From Tardiphaga sp. 709 (GTDB lineage: Bacteria; Pseudomonadota; Alphaproteobacteria; Rhizobiales; Xanthobacteraceae): a DNA stretch of 64,000 nucleotides. A model generated the notes under the pieces. It worked only from the letters and a program-made list of their open reading frames with translations, did no database searches and had not been told where the DNA came from. The position numbers were made by a program, and so were the translations under genes. Location: assembly GCF_032401055.1 (NCBI RefSeq), contig NZ_CP135529.1, positions 372,001 through 436,000 on the forward strand, read 5' to 3'. Numbering within the stretch: the stretch's first letter is position 1; every line of letters starts with the position of its first letter. Below, piece by piece: positions 35,201 to 41,431 of this stretch.

Positions 35201-37450
35201 CGGCTTCACGCCGATCATCGGCGCGTTGGGCGCAACCGGCAGTACGAACTTGCGCTCGACGGCACGGCCGCCCGCTTCGGTCATGCGAATGAAGATCTGG
35301 GCTTCCTGCGGACGGGTCGAGGACGGCGGCTTGGCAAGGCTGACCGGGAACGTGGCGACGCCATTAGCGTCAGCTTCGGGCAGTCCCTCGATCGGCGTGC
35401 GTTCGTTGCTGGCGCTTTCCTCGTCGGCAACGCCGAACTGGTAGCCGGCAAATCCTGGGCGAGCTGCGGCAGGGCTGACAAGTAGATCGCCTTCGAGCTG
35501 CAGGCCCGACGCGGGCGCGCCATAGAGGAAGCGACCGTCCACTTTAAGTTCTACAGGAGCATCAGCTTTGATCAGCTTGTCCTTGGATGATATATCAAAT
35601 TCAATCCGATCCGAGACGTAATCCTCGACCATGAAAGTGGTCTCGCCGACCGATGGCGCCTTCGGATCGGTGAAGGCACGGACACGCCAGGTGCCGGTTG
35701 GGACCGCGGAGTTCAATGGCAGCGTCAGGCTGCGACCGCCTGCGCCCTGATCCTGCAACACCGCCCGACGGAACTCGACGCCGTCCGGGCGCTCAACCAC
35801 GAGGGTCATCGGGCCGGAGGTCACAGCATTGCCCTGCCCGTCGCGCAACAGCGCGGTGAGATAGACCGTCTCGCCGGAGCGATAGACGCCGCGCTCGGCA
35901 TAGACGAAGGCATCGGCGCCGGCGGGAACCGCGCGGCCGGAGACGCCGCGATCCGAGAGATCGAAGGCATTCGATTTCAGACTGAGGAATGCATAGTCGT
36001 TCTTGTCGCTGGTGACCGTCAGCAATGCCGGCGACAGGCCGCCCTCGCCCCTGGCGAGCCCCGCCTCGAACAGCACGTGGCCGGAGTCATCGGTCTTCCT
36101 GGTCGCCAGTATCTCGTTGTTGCGCGCGACCAGCCGGACGTCGGCCTTGGCCATCGGATCGGTCGAAGCGAGCGAATTGACGAAGACATGGATGCCGTCA
36201 TTGCCCGAGAAGGCGGTCAGACCAATATCCGACACGATGAACCACTGGGGCGCCAGCGAGCCGTCGTCATCGCCGCCGCCCGAGCCCGGCCCCTTGGCCG
36301 CCGCGGTCATCACATAGACGCCTGGCTGCAGCTCGCCGATGGCCTGATCGACCGGGAATGCCGTGGTAACGTCGGCATTGAGCGTCGAGGCCGTGGCCAG
36401 CTCGCCGGTCCAGACCTTCATGCCGCGCTCGTCGCCAAGGCTCTCGAGCTGGTACTTGCTCAGCGTCGTCTGGAAGTCGCTGCCGATGACGGCGTTGATC
36501 AGGTTGCGATCACCGATCCGGAACACGTTGACGGTGACCGCCTGGGTGTTGACCGAGACCACGGGGATGCCCTGCTGGCCGGAGCGCGGCAGCACATAGG
36601 CACGGCCGGTGAAACGCACGAACGGCTTGCGGTCGCGGACATAGATATTGAACTCGGCCGACTTCGGCAGGCTTTCCTTCACCATCGACGGCAGGCCGGC
36701 GCGCAGGTTGATGTTGTAGCGCTCGCCATGCTTGAGGCCTTCGACGCAGAGCTGCTTCTCCTCGGAGGTCAGTGCCGGCTTGTCACTGCCGGCGAGCGCC
36801 AGGAACGGCGCGAAGTCGACCCGCTTGGCGAGTTCTTCGGAGAACTGGAAACAGGCCCGCGGCGAGGCGGAATCCGAGTCCACGGTGTAATCGAGCAGCC
36901 GGAAGCCATGATCGTCGCGCAGCTTCTCGTATTGGCCGCGCACATCGGCGACCTCGCGCATCTCAAGCGACAGGCGCAGCGCGTCCAGTGCCGGGCGCCA
37001 CAGCTTGCGTTCTTCCATGGCCCGGCCAAGCACGGCCAGCGCCTCGGCCTCCTCGCCGGCATTGCCGGCACGCTGATAGGCGATATAGGCCGCGGTCGCG
37101 GCGCGCTCGCGCAGGAAGGTGGTTTCGGACGAGGTTGCCGAGCGGATCTGGAAGATCGTCTTGGCAAGCCGCAGCCAGTTGGCGCTGTCGTCGGGCGCAA
37201 TCGCCACGATCTGACCCAGCGTCTGCAGACCGGCGCGGAAATCGGAGCGTTTGAAGGCCGCGTCCGCGTCAGTGCGCAAAGTTGCCGCGCTCTTGGCGAC
37301 AGGCCCCGCCTCGCTCTTGATCTGCGCCTCGAGCTTGATCGCGGAATCCGCCAGTTCATCCCGTCGGAAAGCCTTCTCGGCCGCGTGAGCCGAGACGAGG
37401 CCGAACGCCAGCGTGGCGCAGACAGTGACGGCGCGAACCAGACCAATCAT
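32231..37450 (-). CDS. Bacterial alpha-2-macroglobulin family protein
   Basis: A 1739-residue periplasmic protein, the partner of PBP1C in many Gram-negatives. It is thought to trap foreign proteases that breach the outer membrane while PBP1C repairs the wall. A Sec signal peptide (MIGLVRAVTVCATLAFGLVSAHA) has no lipobox, unlike the E. coli lipoprotein. Macroglobulin domains fill residues about 230-1150. The thioester motif Cys-Ser-Glu-Gln is intact at about residue 1289 (YGCSEQITSRAMPLLY) and is followed by the alpha-helical thioester domain and a receptor-like C-terminal domain. The ATG at 37450 follows GGGGAG with six bases between; a TTG at 37456 is less likely. Confidence 0.9.
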   Translation of the reverse strand: MIGLVRAVTVCATLAFGLVSAHAAEKAFRRDELADSAIKLEAQIKSEAGPVAKSAATLRTDADAAFKRSDFRAGLQTLGQIVAIAPDDSANWLRLAKTIFQIRSATSSETTFLRERAATAAYIAYQRAGNAGEEAEALAVLGRAMEERKLWRPALDALRLSLEMREVADVRGQYEKLRDDHGFRLLDYTVDSDSASPRACFQFSEELAKRVDFAPFLALAGSDKPALTSEEKQLCVEGLKHGERYNINLRAGLPSMVKESLPKSAEFNIYVRDRKPFVRFTGRAYVLPRSGQQGIPVVSVNTQAVTVNVFRIGDRNLINAVIGSDFQTTLSKYQLESLGDERGMKVWTGELATASTLNADVTTAFPVDQAIGELQPGVYVMTAAAKGPGSGGGDDDGSLAPQWFIVSDIGLTAFSGNDGIHVFVNSLASTDPMAKADVRLVARNNEILATRKTDDSGHVLFEAGLARGEGGLSPALLTVTSDKNDYAFLSLKSNAFDLSDRGVSGRAVPAGADAFVYAERGVYRSGETVYLTALLRDGQGNAVTSGPMTLVVERPDGVEFRRAVLQDQGAGGRSLTLPLNSAVPTGTWRVRAFTDPKAPSVGETTFMVEDYVSDRIEFDISSKDKLIKADAPVELKVDGRFLYGAPASGLQLEGDLLVSPAAARPGFAGYQFGVADEESASNERTPIEGLPEADANGVATFPVSLAKPPSSTRPQEAQIFIRMTEAGGRAVERKFVLPVAPNAPMIGVKPLFKDKNVAEGDSAAFDVVVVSPEGTSLARSGLRYELLKMESRYQWYRQNSSWDYEPVKSTKRVADGDLTVAANAPARISLQPQPGRYRLDVKSNEADGPITSVQFDVGWYSDGSADTPDLLETSIDKPEYLSGDTMIVSVNARTAGLLTINVLGDRLLTTQSIAVKEGQSQIKLPVGKDWGTGAYVVATLRRPLDAAAKRMPGRAIGLKWFSIDKKARTLDVALSPPVLIRPSTTLKLPVKLGGLNPGEDAKIVVAAVDVGILNLTNYKPPAPDDYYLGQRRMTSEIRDIYGQLIDGMQGTRGQLRTGGDSAGAQIEGSPPTQKPMALYSGIVTVAADGTAQIEFEIPEFAGTARVMAVAWTATRLGRATVDVTVRDPVVLTATLPRFLLSGDKGTMSFDLDNVEGAPGDYTIAVKTSGPVKVTGNPATTIKLAAKQRTSMALAIDASGAGTAQFDVDIKGPNGLTLARHYVLDVKAATQILARRSIRTLAKGESLTLTSDMFSDLVAGTGGVSLSVSLSTALDAATILKALDRYPYGCSEQITSRAMPLLYVNDLAAGAHLAMDTGVDQRIKDSIDRLLARQGSNGSFGLWSAGGDDAWLDAYVTDFLTRAREKGFVVPDVLFRAALDRVRNSVVNADEPEKDGGRNLAYGLYVLAKNGTAPIGDLRYLADTKLKNLATPIAKSQLAAALALVGDRARAERVYAAAVESLAPKPAIEFGRVDYGSALRDAAALVSLASEGNAPRATLTQAVQRVEAARGLTPFTSTQENAWLVLASRALAKEANTLALDVNGSPVKTALYRSYKAAEMSGQPIKITNTGDTPVQAVVSVSGSPITPEPAASNGFKIERNYFTLDGKPADVTKAKQNDRFAVVLKITEAKPEYGHIMVADYLPAGFEIDNPHLVSSGDSGTLDWIEDGEEPENTEFRDDRFTAAIDRKSDDKAVFTVAYIVRAVSPGKYVLPQAYVEDMYNPSRYGRTGTGSVEVAKAK

Positions 37451-37957
37451 GGACAACTCCCCTGCACGGACGAATGCCGCCTGGATTCAAATGTGCGTAA
37501 AAACGGTGACGGACTCATGGCCAGCTTGTTCGCGAGTCTCTCGACCGGCGCAACGCGAGACACGACGATTGCTGGCAACATCATGTGACGAACCCGGGTA
37601 ACTCAAATCGCAGCCCCACGCGCAAGCTGCGGGCATCATGGCGGCGGGCCATGCCGAAAGCAAAGCCACGTCACCGCCGGTTGGTCGCCCCTGTGCGGGA
37701 AACGGTTCGAGCACGCGCTGACGATTTTCGTGACAGTTTTACAACCGGTCATACGCGCATGAACGGCCGGCCCGGCCCGTCATCGCCCCACGCGTTTTAA
37801 TCAAACGCGACACGTTAAGACTAAAAACAGCCTGTTGGGGACGACCGGAGATCACGGGTACCCAAGTCTTCCAGCTGCGGTCAGATGGGTGCGCCTTGCG
37901 GCATCGGATGATCACGGCGATCGCCCGACCGTTCGGTCCTTCTGGGCGCATCGCATC
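37451..37957. other. Intergenic region with a perfect inverted repeat
   Basis: About 500 bases with no supported gene; short frames on both strands lack ribosome sites. It carries the promoter of the macroglobulin-pbpC pair. CGCGTTT (37791-37797) and AAACGCG (37803-37809) form a perfect 7-bp inverted repeat with a 5-base spacer, a possible operator 150 bases before the small membrane gene at 37958. Confidence 0.4.
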
Positions 37958-38311
37958 ATGATCGAACTTCTCTTGGCGACAAGTTCACTGGCGGGCCTCG
38001 CCGTCGGACTCGTCGGCCCCGTATGGGTCATTATCGTGACGACCGTGCTGGTCGCGGTGCTGTCCGCTGTCGTGACATGGAGCCAGGGATTTCCGGCGCT
38101 GGGCGGTGTGGCGGTCACGACGGGATGTCTGATCGCGTGCCAGATCTCCTATATGGCCGGCCGTTTCGTAACCAGGCAATACGGCTTCCCGGAGCAGCTA
38201 TTTGAGGATGACGTCGACGGCGAGCCAGGCGATCGCGGCCAGCGCGGCATCTCCAGTGACAATGGCAAGGACGGCAAGCCACCATCGCGGCCCCCGCCGT
38301 CGGAGCCTTAG
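37958..38311 (+). CDS. Small two- to three-pass membrane protein
   Basis: A 117-residue protein. Hydrophobic segments lie at about 5-20 (LLLATSSLAGLAVGLVG), 22-42 (VWVIIVTTVLVAVLSAVVTW) and 50-68 (ALGGVAVTTGCLIACQISYMAG). A polar Asp/Gly/Pro-rich tail (EDDVDGEPGDRGQRG ... PPSRPPPSEP) is probably cytoplasmic. The ATG at 37958 matches the start of the hydrophobic part; the upstream extension is not membrane-like and has no ribosome site. Family not recognised; function unknown. Confidence 0.6.
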   Translation: MIELLLATSSLAGLAVGLVGPVWVIIVTTVLVAVLSAVVTWSQGFPALGGVAVTTGCLIACQISYMAGRFVTRQYGFPEQLFEDDVDGEPGDRGQRGISSDNGKDGKPPSRPPPSEP

Positions 38312-38504
38312 GGCCCGCCAGTCTGCCAACGTCGAATCTGCGAGACGATCCCCGAACGGGACAGGAATCGAAGCGACGTCAAAGGCACAGACGGACGTTC
38401 GGTTTTGGGACGAAAAGCGGATCAAGTCGGCACACTTTCTGGCTGAAATCGCGGGTTCACCGCTCAATCAGCAAGAGAAAGGCCAGCTCACCAACCACCC
38501 TAAT

Positions 38505-38531
38505 GCTTGAAAACCGTGTTCGAATCCGGCC
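38505..38531 (+). other. tRNA-Ser-like remnant (uncertain)
   Basis: CTTGAAAACCG is identical to the usual anticodon arm 3' part of tRNA-Ser(TGA), and it is directly followed by GTGTTCGAATCC, a tRNA T-arm sequence. The variable arm and the 5' half are missing, so this is at best a deletion remnant. It lies 50 bases before tRNA-Arg, where integration scars are expected. Confidence 0.25.
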
Positions 38532-38581
38532 AATTCACCCGGTCTGTCCAAGCCAAACCGACGATGATATGACGACGCGCC

Positions 38582-38659
38582 GGTCCCATAGCTCAACTGG
38601 ATAGAGTAACGGATTTCTACTCCGTGGGTTGCAGGTTCAGAATCCTGCTGGGATCGCCA
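38582..38659 (+). tRNA. tRNA-Arg(TCT), 8-base T-loop
   Basis: A cloverleaf can be drawn by eye. The acceptor stem is GGTCCCA/TGGGATC with one G-T pair, discriminator G and encoded CCA. The D-stem is GCTC/GAGT. The anticodon arm is ACGGA-TTTCTAC-TCCGT (anticodon TCT), and the T-stem is GCAGG/CCTGC. The T-loop reads TTCAGAAT, eight bases instead of the usual seven (TTCGAAT), which would disturb the elbow of the molecule. It may be a damaged copy or carry a sequencing error. Its 3' 41 bases recur at 40230-40270 (36 of 41 identical), so it appears to be the target of an integrated mini-island. Confidence 0.75.
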
Positions 38660-38745
38660 GCATTTCTCCCATCATATCAATGGCGTGACAGCGTATCGCA
38701 TTCGTTCTTTGCGGATTTCCGTGTTGCGCCGTGCAATTGCTAAGC

Positions 38746-39269
38746 CCCTTTGATTTCAGGCTTTCCCGTCTAGTCCCGCTGGGTGCGCGCAACACGAAAT
38801 CTGTATTCGCTCTCAGCTTGGTATGCCAAGCAACCTCTACGCGGAGCCGCGCGTCTCGTGCGATAAGTTTGCCTATGGAGAGATGGCTATCCCTCACAAA
38901 ACAGGTGACTGTTATCCTGGTCGGATTGGGTGTGTTCGCCTTTACGACCTGGCTTGGGATTTCAGAGTTATACCGCTTGCTGTCTACCGGACAGCTGCTT
39001 GGCCGCTTCCGCAGTAGCGGCAGTCCCATCCACTCAAGACTCATCAGCTTCGAAAGCGACCCTTTGAACTTTGTTGGGTGCTCGGCGTCTCGGTGGTGAT
39101 GACAGCCTTCGGGCTTTATGTTTTCGGCGTGCTTTGTCTGAGAATTCGCCAGTGGTGGAAAGCCAAACCGAAATCGACCGAAACGTAGAAGCGTTGATCG
39201 CAACTTACTTTGCCGCCACTGCCGCGCCTGTATCTCCCCTTTGATTTCAGGCTTTCCCGTCTAGTCCCG
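38746..39269 (+). repeat. 34-bp direct repeat pair within the island
   Basis: An identical 34-base segment that starts CCCCTTTGATTTCAGG and ends TCTAGTCCCG occurs at 38746-38779 and 39236-39269. Partial similarity continues for another 20 bases (..GCGCAACACGAAAT versus ..GCACGCAACACGAGAT). The pair brackets the broken membrane gene and could have arisen by duplication or be two copies of a dispersed repeat. Confidence 0.75.
38875..39188 (+). pseudogene. Broken two-pass membrane protein gene
   Basis: From ATG 38875 the product reads MERWLSLTKQ, then a membrane segment (VTVILVGLGVFAFTTWLGI), then a polar loop ending FESDPLNFVG, after which this frame soon stops at 39097-39099. The neighbouring frame continues with VLGVSVVMTAFGLYVFGVLCLRI, a second membrane segment, and a basic tail to TAG at 39186-39188. 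One missing base near GTTGGGTG (about 39075) restores one frame of about 104 residues with two membrane segments. Family unknown. Confidence 0.5.
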
Positions 39270-39554
39270 ATAAATGCACGCAACACGAGATTCCTAAATC
39301 GTTCTCCCGAAACGATCATGCCTGGGAAGACATCGGGATGATCTTGGCGCGCCTCGCGCTTGAGACGACGGCAAATGTTCAATACCTCTCAAGCATTCAC
39401 CAAGTCGCTTGTGCAGTCCTATGTCGATCACAACCATCATCGTCGGCTGCACGTTGGCAAACGGCGCGCTAGTGCCGTGCTTCGCCGGTGAATGCTGAAG
39501 TGAGACCCACTTACCGGGAGTGACTAAGAACGCGTGGCGACTCTAACGATGTCG
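39189..39554. other. Island interior without intact gene
   Basis: About 365 bases. They contain the second copy of the 34-bp repeat and, at 39421-39498, a 25-codon frame (MSITTIIVGCTLANGALV...). That frame resembles the first third of small rhizobial phage proteins starting 'TITVGCKLPNG'. The latter may be a phage remnant; nothing else is recognisable. Confidence 0.35.
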
Positions 39555-39899
39555 TTAAACGCGACGGAAAGCGATAGCGCGCGAAACTGATCGAGGACGA
39601 GTTCTTACCGCGCCGCCATCGTTGCCACTGTGTACTATCCATTCGCCGTTGGCAGCTTGCCCCGTTATGATGCCGACATGATGTGGCCAGACCACAACTA
39701 CTCCAATGCCCGGGCCCCCGGCGCTCGAACCAACGCGCGCCCATTCGCGAGCACGAGCAAGACGTCGATCGGATTGGTGAAGGTATTTGCTGAGATATGT
39801 CCCACACCACGCGCGCGCTCGGTGATGACTTCCCTTGCGGGCTTCAGCCTGTGATGCAAAGCAGATAATCGCACAAGCAAGCAATGCGCTTTTCGACAT
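39555..39899 (-). CDS. Small exported protein, CHAP/TIGR02594-like
   Basis: A 114-residue protein with a signal peptide (MSKSALLACAIICFASQAEA). The mature part has AWCGTYLSKYL, then LARAREWARVG, then IGVVVVWPHHVGIITG and WIVHSGNDGGAVRTRPRSVSRAIAFRR. This Cys ... His-His pattern is that of a widespread rhizobial family of small exported proteins resembling CHAP/NlpC amidase cores (from memory of the family). The Cys and the His of PHHVGI would be catalytic if it is a hydrolase, which is unproven. GGAG nine bases before ATG 39899 decides that start over 39929. It is the only intact cargo gene of the island. Confidence 0.65.
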   Translation of the reverse strand: MSKSALLACAIICFASQAEARKGSHHRARAWCGTYLSKYLHQSDRRLARAREWARVGSSAGGPGIGVVVVWPHHVGIITGQAANGEWIVHSGNDGGAVRTRPRSVSRAIAFRRV

Positions 39900-40064
39900 A
39901 GCGTTACTCCGTGTGAATGAAATGACCAACTTTCAAAAGCGGTCTTCAAACTTACGGCGTGTGCTTCAGTTCCTTGTTTTCCTTTCTGAACGATCTAAAT
40001 CGCGCAAGAACAAGGACGAGCGGTAACTGGACACATTGTAGTATCGAAGAGGATTGCGCATCCA

Positions 40065-40169
40065 ATGTCGAAGCGGTGCTACGCTAAGGCAACGCTGCCG
40101 CAAGAGCAGCGAATGCTGGTGAAACTACTTTATCGGGAAGACATGGAGCGACTGCTCGGCGCGCAGTAA
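40065..40169 (+). CDS. Possible 34-residue protein
   Basis: ATG 40065 opens a 34-codon frame, a basic helical peptide starting MSKRCYAKATLPQEQRMLVK and ending ERLLGAQ, stop at 40167-40169. An AAGAGG lies about 13 bases upstream, slightly far. It may be the C-terminal remnant of a longer island gene. The rest of 39900-40298 (about 400 bases) holds the tRNA-like repeat at 40230-40270 and no other gene. Confidence 0.3.
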   Translation: MSKRCYAKATLPQEQRMLVKLLYREDMERLLGAQ

Positions 40170-40298
40170 ATTATAATAGTAAACGGTCACCGCATCTCCA
40201 CGATTTCTCTGCTCGTATAGCGGGCTTCCACTCCGTGGGTTGCAGGTTCGAGATCCCGCCGGGATCGCCATCCTGTCCAATGAAATGGCGTCGTGGCA

Positions 40299-40913
40299 TC
40301 AGCCCGGACAGGCTGCGCCCGTCTTTGCCCAGGCTTCCACGAGAGCGCCCGCCTCCGCCTGCGTGCCCGGCGCAGGCGCACGTCCGTAACCTGGCGCCCA
40401 GGCCCAGCCGACCAGCGTATCCTTGCCGATGTGGTCGATCAGATCCTCGACCTTGCGGCCGCCATTGCGTGCGGGGTCTTTGATCTGCGCGCAGATCTCG
40501 GCGACGGTCTTGCCTTCCCATGCCATCTCGCGCGGCGCGAGGTGCCATTCGTGATGACCGGGGATGCGGCCGGGTTCGAAATTGGCGTCCTTGTGACAGG
40601 AGTTGCAGCGCATCGCCGCAGTGCCGTGACCATCGGGCCCGCGCGTGACAGGCGGCTGATGCAGACGGCGCGCATCGCCCTGCCGCGGCACGTCGCCGGC
40701 GGGATGGCAGTTCACGCAGCGCGGATGCGTCAGCACCTTGCCGAGTTCGGTGAAGATCGCCGCCGAGCGCGCATTGGTATCGGCGATGCCATTGAAACTC
40801 TCCGGGCTCGCCAGCCCTTTCGACGCGCCCTGCCCGGCCGCATAGGCCGTGAGCATGCTCATCCCAAGCGTCGCGACGACAACCAGCGTTTTGACGCGCG
40901 TCTCGGCTCTCAT
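40299..40913 (-). CDS. Periplasmic c-type cytochrome, molybdenum hydroxylase partner
   Basis: A 204-residue exported protein with a signal peptide (about residues 1-25, [18 protein letters not shown]). It has two haem-attachment sites, CVNCH (66-70) and CNSCH (103-107), so it is a probable dihaem cytochrome c. It overlaps the upstream 2Fe-2S subunit gene by four bases (ATGA). It probably takes electrons from the Mo/2Fe-2S enzyme and passes them to the respiratory chain, replacing the FAD subunit of xanthine dehydrogenases. It lies beside the tRNA-Arg island, which ends 28 bases downstream. Confidence 0.8.
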   Translation of the reverse strand: MRAETRVKTLVVVATLGMSMLTAYAAGQGASKGLASPESFNGIADTNARSAAIFTELGKVLTHPRCVNCHPAGDVPRQGDARRLHQPPVTRGPDGHGTAAMRCNSCHKDANFEPGRIPGHHEWHLAPREMAWEGKTVAEICAQIKDPARNGGRKVEDLIDHIGKDTLVGWAWAPGYGRAPAPGTQAEAGALVEAWAKTGAACPG

Positions 40914-41431
40914 CCGCGCGGCTCCTGAATGAGATAGCGCTTCGCATCGCTGAGGATCACGGCCTCATGATATTTGACGTAGCCGGTGCAACGACACAGA
41001 TGCCCATCGAGCGCTTCGACGATACGTTCTTCAAGGCCCGCGCGCGGCACAGGCGTCTTGGCCATCTGCTCGAGCAGCACCTGCCCCTCATTGAGGAAGC
41101 CGGCGGTGCAATAGCCACACTGGAACGCGAAATGCCTGATGAAGGCCTTCTGCAACGGCGACAGTTCGCCGTTCTTGGCGTGGCCCTCGACCGTGCGAAT
41201 GGCCTTGCCATGGAAGCTTGCCGCCGAGGTCACGCAGGTCGGATTGGTGTGGCAGCTGCCATCGGGCTCGTCGACTATCACGACACAGCTCAGGCACTGC
41301 GCGGCGCCGCAGCCGAATTTGGTGCCGGTCATGCCCAGATATTCACGCAGGAAGTCGTTCATGGAGAGATCGTCGCGCACCTCGGTGGGCGCATGGACCT
41401 GTCCGTTGATGGTGATGCCCAGTGTCGTCAC
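40910..41431 (-). CDS. 2Fe-2S subunit of molybdenum hydroxylase (IorA-like)
   Basis: A 173-residue protein with two iron-sulfur domains. The N-terminal plant-type ferredoxin cluster has CGAAQCLSCVV (third and further Cys spacing conserved). The C-terminal helical domain has CGYCTAGF and CRCTGY. It relays electrons from the Mo centre to the cytochrome. It overlaps both neighbours by four bases. It has no signal peptide of its own, so export would be as a complex with the Tat-targeted large subunit. Confidence 0.88.
   Translation of the reverse strand: MTTLGITINGQVHAPTEVRDDLSMNDFLREYLGMTGTKFGCGAAQCLSCVVIVDEPDGSCHTNPTCVTSAASFHGKAIRTVEGHAKNGELSPLQKAFIRHFAFQCGYCTAGFLNEGQVLLEQMAKTPVPRAGLEERIVEALDGHLCRCTGYVKYHEAVILSDAKRYLIQEPRG

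Larger units (their letters stand above)
38619..40270. mobile_element. Mini-island flanked by tRNA-Arg 3'-end repeats
   Basis: The tRNA-Arg 3' end (38619-38659) and its imperfect copy (40230-40270) are direct repeats, with 20 exact bases from ACTCCGTGGG and another ten at the end (GGGATCGCCA). Between them lie about 1.6 kb of visibly AT-richer DNA with a broken membrane gene, an internal duplication, possible phage-protein remnants and one small exported protein. This is the footprint of integration into a tRNA gene. No integrase remains, so the island looks decayed. Confidence 0.6.

Noticed and set aside
36077..37588. 503-codon plus-strand frame opposite the macroglobulin gene
   Set aside because: Antisense shadow with unnatural composition; the minus-strand gene has signal peptide, thioester motif and operon overlap.
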